A DNA stretch of 64,000 nucleotides, taken from the NCBI GenBank assembly GCA_900470155.1, contig UBZT01000002.1:62001-126000 (forward strand), read 5' to 3'. The stretch comes from Hyphomicrobiales bacterium (GTDB lineage: Bacteria; Pseudomonadota; Alphaproteobacteria; Rhizobiales; Rhizobiaceae). Each line of letters begins with the position of its first letter. Within the stretch, counting starts at the first letter, position 1. The notes beneath the pieces were generated by a model. It did no database searches and had not been told where the DNA came from. It was given only the letters and a program-made list of their open reading frames with translations. A program made the position numbers and the translations under genes. Below, in pieces: positions 27,555 to 36,467 of the stretch.

Positions 27555-27621
27555 CACAAGGTAATCGACGTAGCGACATTGGCAATAAGGCAACGGCGCG
27601 GATATCACGGCTAGCGCCCGA

Positions 27622-29271
27622 TCAATTCCCGCCGGGAGTGCCGTCACGCAGAAAACCCCTATTGGCGTGCCGGATCAAATCGGCTGCCTTTTCGGCGATC
27701 ATCACCACCGGCGAGGCGGTGTTGCCGGAGACGATGCGGGGCATGATGGAAGCGTCGACGACGCGCAGGCCCTGAAGGCCTTTTACGCGCAGCGAGGGGT
27801 CGACCACGGCATCTGGATCCGGCCCCATTCGGCAGGTCCCGACGGGGTGGAAAATGGTGGTCGCGATGTCGCCGGCCTTTCGCAGAAGGGCCTCGTTGTC
27901 CTCGAACTCACGGCCGGGCAGGATCTCCTCGGGCTGGAAGGGACGAAGGGCGGCAGCCGACATCACCTGTCTTGCCTGGCGGATAGCGGCGATCGCGACG
28001 GAACGATCCTGGTCAGTGGAGAGGTAATTCGGACGGATCTCCGGCTGCAGGGCCGGATCGGCCGACGTTATGTGGCAGGTACCGGCGCTGGTCGGGCGCA
28101 ACTGGCAGACCGAGACCGTGATCGCCGGGAACGGGTGGAGCGGATCGCCGAGCTTGTCGGTGGAGAGCGGCTGGATGTGATATTCGATGTCGGGCCGGTC
28201 TTGGTCCGGGCTGGACCGGGTGAACATGCCGAACTGGCTGGGTGCCATCGACATCGGGCCGGACTGAAACAGCGCATACTCGGCGGCGATCTTCATCTTG
28301 CCGCGCCAGGAATTGGCAAGCTGGTTCAGCGTCACCGTGTTCTTCACCTTGAAGACCGTGCGGATCTGCAGATGATCCTGCAGATTTGCACCCACGCCCG
28401 GTTTCGGCAGGCTGACGTCGATGCCGAGCGGGCTGAGGCGTGCTGGATCGCCAATACCCGAGAGCTCCAGCAGCTTGGGAGAGTTGATAGCACCAGCGGC
28501 GAGGATCACTTCGCCTGATGCTTTCGCGGAAAATGAGCCTCCGGGCGTGCGATAGTTCACTCCAGTCACGCGTTTGTCCTCGAAGGTCAGGCGTTCGACC
28601 AGGGCATGCTGGACAAGGCGCAGGTTGGGGCGTTTTAGCGCCGGTCGCAGGAAGCCCCGCGCCGTGTTCCAGCGCACGCCCTTGTGCTGGTTGACGTCGA
28701 AGAAGCCGGATCCCTCGTTGTCACCGTCGTTGAAGTCGGCGCGCGGCTCGATGCCGAATTCGCGCGCGCCTTCCTGAACGGCCTTGAGGATATCCCATTT
28801 CAGGCGCTGGCGGCTGACTTTCCACGGACCACCAGTTGCATGCATCTCACCCGACGGCCCGTGATAGTCCTCGGACTTGCGAAAATAAGGCAGCACATCC
28901 GACCAGCCCCAGCCCGGATTGCCGAGGTCGCGCCAGCCATCGTAATCGGCCGCCTGGCCGCGCATGTAGATCATGCCGTTGACCGAGGTGCAGCCACCGA
29001 GCACCTTGCCGCGCGGATAGGCAAGGCTGCGGCCATTGAGACCCTCTTCGGGTGCCGTGCGCATCATCCAGTCGGTGCGCGGATTGCCGATGCAATAGAG
29101 GTAGCCGACCGGGATCTGCACCCAGTGATAAAGGTCGGAGCCGCCGGCCTCCAGCAGCAGCACGCGGATTGACGGATCCTCCGTGAGGCGGGCGGCGAGA
29201 ACGCAGCCTGCGGTTCCTGCCCCAACGATGACATAGTCGTAGTCGCCATCGAGCCGTGTCTTGTCCAGCAT
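27622..29271 (-). CDS. GMC-family FAD alcohol dehydrogenase (choline dehydrogenase-like)
   Basis: 549 residues. The N-terminus DYVIVGAGTAGCVLAARL is the FAD-binding GxGxxG of the GMC family. GGCTSVNGMIYMRG (about residues 85-100) is the first GMC signature, and the active-site pair is present near the C-terminus as HPVGTCRMG (His) and SGNTASP (Asn). It should oxidise a primary or secondary alcohol and pass electrons to a quinone or dye. It is the last gene of the nine-gene leftward carbohydrate operon, 59 bases after the kinase, so a polyol is a more likely substrate than choline. ATG at 29271 follows AAAGGACAGACC; in-frame upstream starts fall inside the kinase gene on the same strand. Confidence 0.88.
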   Translation of the reverse strand: MLDKTRLDGDYDYVIVGAGTAGCVLAARLTEDPSIRVLLLEAGGSDLYHWVQIPVGYLYCIGNPRTDWMMRTAPEEGLNGRSLAYPRGKVLGGCTSVNGMIYMRGQAADYDGWRDLGNPGWGWSDVLPYFRKSEDYHGPSGEMHATGGPWKVSRQRLKWDILKAVQEGAREFGIEPRADFNDGDNEGSGFFDVNQHKGVRWNTARGFLRPALKRPNLRLVQHALVERLTFEDKRVTGVNYRTPGGSFSAKASGEVILAAGAINSPKLLELSGIGDPARLSPLGIDVSLPKPGVGANLQDHLQIRTVFKVKNTVTLNQLANSWRGKMKIAAEYALFQSGPMSMAPSQFGMFTRSSPDQDRPDIEYHIQPLSTDKLGDPLHPFPAITVSVCQLRPTSAGTCHITSADPALQPEIRPNYLSTDQDRSVAIAAIRQARQVMSAAALRPFQPEEILPGREFEDNEALLRKAGDIATTIFHPVGTCRMGPDPDAVVDPSLRVKGLQGLRVVDASIMPRIVSGNTASPVVMIAEKAADLIRHANRGFLRDGTPGGN

Positions 29272-29330
29272 GGTCTGTCCTTTTGCTGGCGATCGTGATC
29301 GCCGATATTCGACCGCGTTTAAAATTCGGC

Positions 29331-30830
29331 CTAGGGCTTCAGGCGGAGCGTGTTCCAGAAATCCCGCATCTGATCGGTCAGGGCCAGATAGATTTCGTAT
29401 CGCCTGCGAAAATGCTCCGTCAATTCGACATTCGGCCGGAAATCGCTGGCCGACCGGGTCATAGCGGCAACGGCCTCTTCGTAGGAGGCATAGAGGCCGA
29501 TCGCGACCGTCGCGCCGATCGCCGCCCCCAGAGCGCCGGTCTCGCGGGCCTCCGCGACGGTGAGCGGGATTTCCAGCACATCGGCCATCATCTGTGGCCA
29601 ATGGGGACTGCGCGATCCGCCCCCGGACATGACTGCCCGGTCGACCGACAGTCCGGCATTGCGAAGCACTTCGATATGCCTGCGATGCTCGAAGCAGACA
29701 CCTTCGAAAAGTGCCCTGAGCATGTGGCCCTCGCCATGCCAACCGGCGAGCCCATAGAAACCGCCGCGGAACTCGGCACCGAGGCGCGAGCCGAAGATGA
29801 AGGGATGGAAGAAGGGGTCGTCGGCACGGGCTAAGACCTTGCCAATCTCTTCATTGCAGCGATCGAAGGCCTTGCCGCCATGGTCGCCGCGCATGCGGTG
29901 CACATACCATTCGAGATTGGCAGCCGATGTCGCGCTCGACTCGATGTTGACGTATCGACCTTCCCCAAAGGTCGTGACCATGAAGACATCGGGGCTGATG
30001 ACGGGCCGGTCGGCAAAAACCTGGTTGATGCTCCAGGTTCCCGCGATGACGGAGGCCTCGCCGGGATGGATGACCCCGGAGCCCATGGCACTCGACACGA
30101 CATCGAAATAGCCACCTATCACAGGCGTGCCCTCTGCAAGACCCGTTGCCTTGGCGGCTGCAGCGGTGACCCGGCCGACGATGTCTGCCGACTGCACGCG
30201 CTCGGGAAAGAAGGCCAAGGCATCCTCAAGGTGGTAGAGGCCGAGCAAAGCCGCGTCGAGTTCGGAACCCGGCATGGCAAGGAGTCCAGCGCCACTAAGG
30301 TCGGAGATATCGTTGGCCAGCCGGTCCGTCAGGCGGAAGTTGATGAAGTCCTTGCAGAAAAGGACGGCGCCAATCTTGGCATAGGTCTCCGGTGCGTGGC
30401 GCTTGACCCAGGCCAGCAGGCTCGGTGTCTGCGATGGCCAGGGGCGCTGAAGACAGCGCGCCTGGAGCGCGTCCCCGTTCTCGCGGTCGAGTTCTGCGGC
30501 GATATCGGCCGCCCGGCTGTCGAGCGACTGGATGCCCTTCAACGGTTGGAGGGCACGATCCAGCAGGTAGAGGCCGTTGCCATGGCCCGCGCAACCGATA
30601 CCAAGTATCCGCGTCGGATCGACACCGGAGGTGGCGATGACTTCACGGATCGCCGCGCAGCCGTTTTCCCAGAGTTCGGAGAGGTCACGCTCGACATGGC
30701 CGGGTTCGGGAAAGCTCGACTGCCCGTCGATGGCGCAGTGTGCGATCTGGTGGCCCTGTGTGTCGAAAAGCACGGCCTTGATGACCGTGTTTCCGACATC
30801 GACGCCCAAAATGTAGTTTTTCTCAGCCAC
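29331..30830 (-). CDS. FGGY-family carbohydrate kinase (L-xylulokinase/erythritol-kinase-like)
   Basis: 499 residues. The phosphate-1 loop GVDVGNTVIKAVLFDTQG opens the FGGY N-domain, and the C-domain has GEASVIAGTWSINQV and the adenosine loop VMSGGGSRSPHWPQMMADVL. Its overall run (ERDLSELWENG, GIGCAGHGNGLYLLD, SLLAWVKRHAPETYAKIG, GGYFDVVSSAMGSG) resembles LyxK, the L-xylulose kinase, more than glycerol kinase. It transfers phosphate from ATP to a ketose or polyol. The start is GTG at 30830, which overlaps the aldolase stop by eight bases; an upstream start at 30860 would extend it further into the aldolase. Confidence 0.88.
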   Translation of the reverse strand: MAEKNYILGVDVGNTVIKAVLFDTQGHQIAHCAIDGQSSFPEPGHVERDLSELWENGCAAIREVIATSGVDPTRILGIGCAGHGNGLYLLDRALQPLKGIQSLDSRAADIAAELDRENGDALQARCLQRPWPSQTPSLLAWVKRHAPETYAKIGAVLFCKDFINFRLTDRLANDISDLSGAGLLAMPGSELDAALLGLYHLEDALAFFPERVQSADIVGRVTAAAAKATGLAEGTPVIGGYFDVVSSAMGSGVIHPGEASVIAGTWSINQVFADRPVISPDVFMVTTFGEGRYVNIESSATSAANLEWYVHRMRGDHGGKAFDRCNEEIGKVLARADDPFFHPFIFGSRLGAEFRGGFYGLAGWHGEGHMLRALFEGVCFEHRRHIEVLRNAGLSVDRAVMSGGGSRSPHWPQMMADVLEIPLTVAEARETGALGAAIGATVAIGLYASYEEAVAAMTRSASDFRPNVELTEHFRRRYEIYLALTDQMRDFWNTLRLKP

Positions 30831-31668
30831 GGTTATAGATGTCCCATGCTTCCTCGCCACTGGCGCGCTGGTGGATGATCGCCATCAGCGCCTTAACGAC
30901 CGCCTTCGGATTGTCATGCTGATAGATGTTGCGTCCATAGACCATCCCGTTTGCGCCTTGAGCCATCATAGCCGCTGATTTGGCAAGCACGACGCGCAGA
31001 TCTTCGCGGCCGCCACCACGGACCAGAACCGGGCAACGGGCGGCATCGATCACCTTGTGGAAGTCGGCGGGATCACTGGTCGGATCGGCCTTGATGATGT
31101 CGGCCCCCATTTCGGAGGCAAGGCGGACCAGCGTGACGATCTTTTCGGCATCGCCGTCTACCTGATAGCCGCCGCGTACGTCATTGGGCAGCATCACCAG
31201 CGGCTCGATCATCAGCGGCATGCCGTAGCGATGGCAATCGGCGCGCACGCGGCTGATGTTCTCGACACATTGCCGGAAGAGCTCCGGCTCGTCCGGCAGC
31301 ATGAAGAGATTGACGACGACGCAGGCCGCGTCCATCTCCAGCGCGCCGATGATCGGTTCGTCATGGTTCTGCAGTTGCGACCACATGCTGCGGTGGCGCG
31401 TGGCGTTGTAGGGATTGCCCATGTCAATGCGCATGACGAGCGCCGGCTTGTCGCGCTCGGGCCTCGCCTGCAGCAGATCCGCCTGGCCATAGGCCATCTG
31501 GATGGCGTCAGGCCCGGCTTCGATAAGCTTGCCCACTACGCCCGCCATATCCTCCAGGCCGATGAGGAAGCTTGGCTCGTTGCAGACGCCGTGATCGATG
31601 GCGACGTCGAGGCAGCCGCCTTGACGAAACAACCTGTTCATTCGTGCCTTCTTGGAAACTCGTATCAT
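30823..31668 (-). CDS. Class I aldolase of the DhnA/LsrF family
   Basis: 281 residues, a TIM-barrel aldolase of the FbaB/LsrF/DeoC group. Visible motifs are LDVAIDHGVCNEPSF near the start (the DHG signature), MPLMIEPL, ADIIKADPTSD with the probable Schiff-base lysine (about residue 192), and PVLVRGGGR at the phosphate-binding end. It probably cleaves a phosphorylated ketose made by the kinase and the dehydrogenase encoded on either side. ATG at 31668 overlaps the dehydrogenase stop as ATGA, so the genes are coupled; in-frame GTG/ATG codons further upstream are inside the dehydrogenase. Confidence 0.86.
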   Translation of the reverse strand: MIRVSKKARMNRLFRQGGCLDVAIDHGVCNEPSFLIGLEDMAGVVGKLIEAGPDAIQMAYGQADLLQARPERDKPALVMRIDMGNPYNATRHRSMWSQLQNHDEPIIGALEMDAACVVVNLFMLPDEPELFRQCVENISRVRADCHRYGMPLMIEPLVMLPNDVRGGYQVDGDAEKIVTLVRLASEMGADIIKADPTSDPADFHKVIDAARCPVLVRGGGREDLRVVLAKSAAMMAQGANGMVYGRNIYQHDNPKAVVKALMAIIHQRASGEEAWDIYNRG

Positions 31669-33392
31669 GACGCCTTGTCCTTTTCCTTGCATCTGTCCTG
31701 AAGCATTGCGACCGAGACCCCGTAATAGGTCCCAAGTTCATCGATGAGTTGCCGCCGCTCCGCCAACATCTGTTCGCCCGTCCAGGCGAGCTCGCGGGCC
31801 ATCACGGTCAGCAGGGTGTCGAGAATTTCGAGATCGATCCGACCGGTGATCGCGAGGCTTGTGCGCCTCAAAACGATGTCGGCTAGATGATGGACGTCTT
31901 CGCCCCGGACGAGCCAGATAATTTCTGCAAGCGTCATCGCACTGTACGGAGAGAGGGTCACATCGTCCGGGCGCCCCTGGCAGAAGGCCATGAGATCGAA
32001 GGCCCGTGATCCATAGGTCGATGCCAGATGATCGGCGCGGGCCTTGCCGATCGGAAACTCGCGGGAGAGCAGCGCCGACAGCCGCTCGCCATCCGCCGGA
32101 TGGTTCCGGCCGCCACCGATCGGGCGGTCGGTCGTCGTCGCGATGCGGGGACGGCCGAGGAAGGCGAGAACCTCGTCGGTCACCTGCTCGCCGAAGGCGC
32201 GGAAGGTCGTCCACTTGCCACCGACCATGCAGAGCTGCGGCGGGTCGCTTTCGACCCGGTGAATGACATGGCTCCTAGAGATCTTACCCGTGAATTCCGC
32301 ATCGCTGCGCGGCAGCGGACGGATGCCGCTGAAGCTGAAGACGATATCGGAGGCCAAGACTGCGAGATCCGGAAAGACGGTGCGGATGGCGGCGAGGATG
32401 TAGTCGCGCTCCTCCGGCTCGCATCGCGTCCGGCCCGGCTTGTCGACCTTGATATCCGTCGACCCGGCCAGCACGCGGCCGAGGTAGGGAAAGAGGACGC
32501 AGACGCGATTGTCGGTGTTTTCGAAGAAAATCATGTGGCCGTTGAGGGCCCGGTAAAGGGCCTCGTTTGCCAAGATGATATGCGAGCCCTTTGTACCGGT
32601 CACGGTCTTCTCGGTAGGTGCAGCGCCGTCGCCGAGCGCCGTGATCGTCTCGTCGATCCAGGCACCCGTGGCATTGACGACCATGCGAGGGCGGACGACG
32701 ATGCGTTCGTTCGAGCCTTCCACCGAGAGCTGGTAGCCATCGCCGATCCGCAGCAGTTTCGCATAGTTTAGCGCGATCGCCTGGGGCGCGTCGCGGCGCG
32801 TATCGAGGACAAGTTCCAGCGCCAGGCGTTCCGGCTGACTGATCCAGGCGTCGTAATAGGTGGCCGAATAGCGAACTTGCGGCGTCAGGGCCGGCCAAAG
32901 CGCCCGGGTGCTGCGGGCATTGCGGAACTGGTGCCGCGGCAGAAGCCGGTTTTTGCGCGTGACAAGATCATAGAGCGAGAGGCCCGCCTTGATCGCCAGC
33001 GCCCCGCGGCTCGAAGGCTTGCCAGCCGAGCCGAAGAAGGTCGCAGCCGCGTTGAAGAGGCCGCTGAAAATCGAGTGGATAGGAATCGTCGTCGGCAGGG
33101 GGTGGACCATGTGGGGTGCGAGCCTCAGCAGGGCGTCACGCTCCGCCAGGGATTCCCGGACGAGATTGAATTCGCCATTCTCGAGATAACGCAGGCCACC
33201 ATGGATCATGCGCGAGGGGGCAGCGCTGCAGCCCGAGGCAAAATCGGCGCGCTCGACCAGAAGCACGCGCAATCCCTGCAGCGCCAGGTCGCGATAGGCG
33301 GCAATGCCATTGATGCCGCCGCCGACCACGACGACATCAAAATCGCCGTCTTGCCGTATGCGCCTCAGCGCGTCCTCGCGGAATGTGGACAT
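31665..33392 (-). CDS. GlpD-like FAD-dependent sugar-alcohol-phosphate dehydrogenase
   Basis: 575 residues, membrane-associated glycerol-3-phosphate dehydrogenase family. The FAD turn is DVVVVGGGINGIAAYRDLALQG (residues 18-40). The GlpD motifs SRMIHGGLRYLENGEFNLVRESLAER, NATGAWID and GGKWTTFR follow, with the C-terminal GlpD accessory domain (about 440-575). EryB, the erythritol-4-phosphate dehydrogenase, belongs to the same family, so the substrate may be a polyol phosphate other than glycerol-3-phosphate. It lies 60 bases after the aldo/keto reductase gene. ATG at 33392 is used; the Shine-Dalgarno is weak. Confidence 0.88.
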   Translation of the reverse strand: MSTFREDALRRIRQDGDFDVVVVGGGINGIAAYRDLALQGLRVLLVERADFASGCSAAPSRMIHGGLRYLENGEFNLVRESLAERDALLRLAPHMVHPLPTTIPIHSIFSGLFNAAATFFGSAGKPSSRGALAIKAGLSLYDLVTRKNRLLPRHQFRNARSTRALWPALTPQVRYSATYYDAWISQPERLALELVLDTRRDAPQAIALNYAKLLRIGDGYQLSVEGSNERIVVRPRMVVNATGAWIDETITALGDGAAPTEKTVTGTKGSHIILANEALYRALNGHMIFFENTDNRVCVLFPYLGRVLAGSTDIKVDKPGRTRCEPEERDYILAAIRTVFPDLAVLASDIVFSFSGIRPLPRSDAEFTGKISRSHVIHRVESDPPQLCMVGGKWTTFRAFGEQVTDEVLAFLGRPRIATTTDRPIGGGRNHPADGERLSALLSREFPIGKARADHLASTYGSRAFDLMAFCQGRPDDVTLSPYSAMTLAEIIWLVRGEDVHHLADIVLRRTSLAITGRIDLEILDTLLTVMARELAWTGEQMLAERRQLIDELGTYYGVSVAMLQDRCKEKDKAS

Positions 33393-33452
33393 GGAAGTAC
33401 CGTTCGCTGGTTTTGAAGCCAACGTCCCAATTCTCTGTTGTGGTGTTGATGC

Positions 33453-34451
33453 TTACCGGTCGAGGTCGACCAGATGCTCTCTTATGCCGGCCGTGATGGT
33501 CGACACGTCTTGTTCGGTGAGGTGCAGGCGCGCAGCACCCGCATTCTCGATTGCCTGGCCCGGGTCGCGTGCGCCGCAGAGCGAGAAAGTGATGCCCGGC
33601 TGGGACACCGTCCAGGCGATGACCACCTGGGCGACCGAGGCGTTGTGATGGTGCGCGATCGGGCGGATGACTTCCATCAGTCTCGCGACCTTCTCCCTAT
33701 TCCCCATGCTGAAGCGCGCATTGCCATGCCGCTGGTCGTCGGCGGCAAAGACTCGGTCCGGACCGATCTTGCCGGAGAGCAGTCCAAGCGCCAGCGAGGA
33801 GTAGCTGAGAATGGAGACGTCGTTTGCGATACAGGTTGGAACGAAGCTCGTCTCGATGTCGCGCTTGACCATGGAGTATTCCTCCTGGATCGCATCGAGC
33901 GCACCGGTCGCGAGGTAAGCGGCCAGATCTGCCTCAGACACGTTGCTGGCGCCGATCGAGCGGATCTTGCCCTCGTCCTTCAGCCGAAGCAGTTCCCCGA
34001 CCGTGTCGGCAATCGGCGTCGTTGCATCCTGCCAATGGGTGACATAGTGGTCGATGTAGTCGGTGCCGAGACGGCGCAGGCTCTCCTCAACCTCATGGCG
34101 GATGGAAGACGGGCCGAGGTAGCGATGAACCGGCTTGCCGTCCTGGTGGAAGAAATAAGTGCCCTCCGCTACATGCCAGACAAGACCACACTTGGAGACG
34201 AGGATGACCTTGTCGCGCTGGCCTGCAATCGCCTTGCCGACTATGGTTTCGGCAAGGCCCATGCCATAGGCGGGCGCCGTATCGATGAGCGAAATGCCGG
34301 CTTCCACCGAGGCCCTGATGGCGTCGATCGATTGCTTCTCGTCGGTGCCGCCCCACATCCAGCCGCCGATCGCCCAGGTTCCGAGCCCAACGGCTGATGC
34401 CTCTATGCCGCTTCGGCCGATGGGCCGGGTCAATATGTCCTTGTCCGTCAC
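33453..34451 (-). CDS. Aldo/keto reductase
   Basis: 332 residues, an NADPH-dependent (beta/alpha)8 reductase. The catalytic tetrad can be read: Asp and Tyr in SLIDTAPAYGMG, Lys in VILVSKCGL, His in HYVTHWQD. The cofactor region FSLCGARDPGQAIENAGA lies near the C-terminus. It probably interconverts a sugar carbonyl and its alcohol in the pathway encoded by this operon. The GTG at 34451 is preferred because GGAAGG lies eight bases upstream, overlapping the regulator stop; an in-frame ATG at 34469 has no Shine-Dalgarno and would overlap the regulator by 14 bases. Confidence 0.86.
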   Translation of the reverse strand: MTDKDILTRPIGRSGIEASAVGLGTWAIGGWMWGGTDEKQSIDAIRASVEAGISLIDTAPAYGMGLAETIVGKAIAGQRDKVILVSKCGLVWHVAEGTYFFHQDGKPVHRYLGPSSIRHEVEESLRRLGTDYIDHYVTHWQDATTPIADTVGELLRLKDEGKIRSIGASNVSEADLAAYLATGALDAIQEEYSMVKRDIETSFVPTCIANDVSILSYSSLALGLLSGKIGPDRVFAADDQRHGNARFSMGNREKVARLMEVIRPIAHHHNASVAQVVIAWTVSQPGITFSLCGARDPGQAIENAGAARLHLTEQDVSTITAGIREHLVDLDR

Positions 34452-34455
34452 CGGA

Positions 34456-35421
34456 TTATCCTTCCCCATGTGTAACAAGTGCCCGGGCGATTTCTTCATC
34501 GACCACGAGCGAGGTCAAAAACCGCCCGGCAAGGGTCGCTGCCACCGGACCTGCCTTCAGGCTGCCTGCCGCCACGCCGATGATGGTCGGGCAGTTGGCG
34601 AGGTCTGCCGGATCGAGTGCAACGACCCGCGAATTGAGATCGATCTCGGCGAGCGAACCGTCAGCCTTGATCAGATGCGCGAGGAACTCCCCGGCAATGC
34701 CTGCGTCGACCAGCGCCTGGCCGCCCCGTGCCGGATCCGGCAAAAGGTCGTAGTAGCCTGAACCCGGCGCCTGGACCGACCCGATGCCGACCAGCGCCAC
34801 CGTCGCCTGGCGCGCCAGATCGAAGACCTCGCGGATCGAGGCGACATTCATCAACAGGTCGCGCTGCTGCCCGTCCTCGGCAAACAGAGGTGCGTGGACG
34901 AGTTGCGCCGTGCCACCGAGTTTGTCGGCCAGTTGCGTCGCCAGATGGTTGACGTCCGTATAGTGCTTGCCCTGCACGCCGCCGGTGAGCGGCACGACCC
35001 GGACATCGAAACGACGCTCGGCCTCGAGGTTTTCGACCACGGCACTCACCGCCTTGCCGCCGGTGATGGCGATGACGTCGCCATCGCGAAGGGTTTCGAG
35101 GAGATGGTTGGCCGCGACACGTCCGACCATCTGCAGCGTCGTCTCCGGATTGTCGGACACGGTGGGCGTCACCACCGACTGCTTCAGGCCGAAGCGCTGT
35201 GTGACGTCGTTTTCCAGATCCATCAGCCGCTGATAGGGGCTGGCGATGCTGATCTTGACCATGCCCGCCTTGCGGCCGGCGGCGATCATGCGGTTCACCT
35301 TCGTATGCGAGAGATTGAGCTTCTCGGCGATCTCCGACTGCTTCACCCCCTCGATGAAATGCAGGACGAGAACAGAATACATCTGGCGCTGCTGATCGAA
35401 TTCATCCCTGTTGTCCACCAT
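34456..35421 (-). CDS. SorC/DeoR-type sugar-binding transcriptional regulator
   Basis: 321 residues. N-terminal helix-turn-helix (GVKQSEIAEKLNLSHTKVNRMIAAGRKAG, residues 28-56) and a C-terminal SorC sugar-binding domain (ETTLQMVGRVAANHLLETLRDGDVIAITGGKAV, VPLTGGVQG, VGIGSVQAPGSGYY). EryD, the erythritol-catabolism regulator of Brucella and rhizobia, belongs to this family. It sits inside the operon, between the permease and the enzymes, so it probably controls its own operon through the promoter at about 39100-39240. ATG at 35421; Shine-Dalgarno weak. Confidence 0.88.
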   Translation of the reverse strand: MVDNRDEFDQQRQMYSVLVLHFIEGVKQSEIAEKLNLSHTKVNRMIAAGRKAGMVKISIASPYQRLMDLENDVTQRFGLKQSVVTPTVSDNPETTLQMVGRVAANHLLETLRDGDVIAITGGKAVSAVVENLEAERRFDVRVVPLTGGVQGKHYTDVNHLATQLADKLGGTAQLVHAPLFAEDGQQRDLLMNVASIREVFDLARQATVALVGIGSVQAPGSGYYDLLPDPARGGQALVDAGIAGEFLAHLIKADGSLAEIDLNSRVVALDPADLANCPTIIGVAAGSLKAGPVAATLAGRFLTSLVVDEEIARALVTHGEG

Positions 35422-35452
35422 GACGGATCGTCTCCTCGTTGCTCTCGGGTGC

Positions 35453-36454
35453 TCAGCGGCGACGCTTGACCAGGTAATGGTCGAACAGCACGGCGGTGAG
35501 CAGAATGCTTCCCTTGATGATGTCCTGCCAGTAAACCGACACGTTGAGCAAGGCGAGCGAGCTTGAAACCACCGAAAGCAGGACCGCGCCGAGGATAGCA
35601 CCGAAGATGGTGCCGGCACCGCCCGAGAGGCTGGCGCCGCCGATGACGGCCGCCGCGATCACGTTCAGTTCCATGCCGACGCCGAAGCTGGGTTGGGCGG
35701 AACCGAAGCGGGCCATGTAGATGACGCCGGCCACACCGCAGAGGGCGGAGCAGAGCGTGGTGGTGGCGAAGATGACACGGCCGACGCGGATGCCGGAATA
35801 GGCGGCGGCCTTGGGATTGCTGCCGGTGTAGAAGACCTTGCGGAAGGCCGTGGTCCGGCGCAGCAGGAAGTCGAAGGTAACCACGACGACCACGAAGATG
35901 ATCAGGACGAGCGGGATGCCGTAGATCGCGCCCTGGCCGATGAACTTGAATTCCGGCGGCAGGGTAAAGAGCCCGAGCGGCCGCCCGCCCGTCGCCAGAA
36001 GGCAGACACCGCGGGCAATCACCATGACGCCGAGCGAGACGATGAAGTGGTGCAGGCCGACAACCGTGGTCAGAAAGCCCATGAACATGCCGATGCAGGT
36101 GGTGACGGCAATGGCGACGGCCGCCGCTGCCCAAGGATCGATGCCGTTCAGGAAGAGCCAGCCGGCGACCACCATGGCAAGCGCCGTGACGGAGCCGACC
36201 GACAGGTCGATGCCGCCCGATATCAAGAGGATTGTCATGCCGACGACGACAATGCTCTCGACGGCAAAGGCCATGGACATTGCCCTGAGATTGTCGACCG
36301 TGAGGAAGTAGGGCGAGATGAAGGACATTACCGTGAACAGCGTGAGGATGATCACGATCAGGCCCGTCTCGCGCGCCTTGATCGCGGGTGTCCACCATTG
36401 GGCCCGGCGCTCGGCGGCCGAGCCTGCGTGATGCTGTGTGTCGATCGTTACCAT
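35453..36454 (-). CDS. Sugar/polyol ABC transporter permease (RbsC family)
   Basis: 333 residues with eight to ten hydrophobic spans. It has the family signature VGMTILLISGGIDLSVGSVTAL (about 75-96), the coupling loop YTGSNPKAAAYSGIRVGRV (about 218-236) and AAAVIGGASLSGGAG near the C-terminus. It forms the membrane channel of the importer with the ATPase at 36468 and the binding protein at 38082, all co-oriented. ATG at 36454 follows GGGAGTGGGAAT. The stop is 31 bases before the regulator gene. Confidence 0.92.
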   Translation of the reverse strand: MVTIDTQHHAGSAAERRAQWWTPAIKARETGLIVIILTLFTVMSFISPYFLTVDNLRAMSMAFAVESIVVVGMTILLISGGIDLSVGSVTALAMVVAGWLFLNGIDPWAAAAVAIAVTTCIGMFMGFLTTVVGLHHFIVSLGVMVIARGVCLLATGGRPLGLFTLPPEFKFIGQGAIYGIPLVLIIFVVVVVTFDFLLRRTTAFRKVFYTGSNPKAAAYSGIRVGRVIFATTTLCSALCGVAGVIYMARFGSAQPSFGVGMELNVIAAAVIGGASLSGGAGTIFGAILGAVLLSVVSSSLALLNVSVYWQDIIKGSILLTAVLFDHYLVKRRR

Positions 36455-36467
36455 TATTCCCACTCCC

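Noticed and set aside
29272..29742. N-terminal extension of the GMC oxidoreductase to 29742
   Set aside because: The extension lies inside the FGGY kinase gene, has no domain, and the FAD turn begins right after the ATG at 29271.
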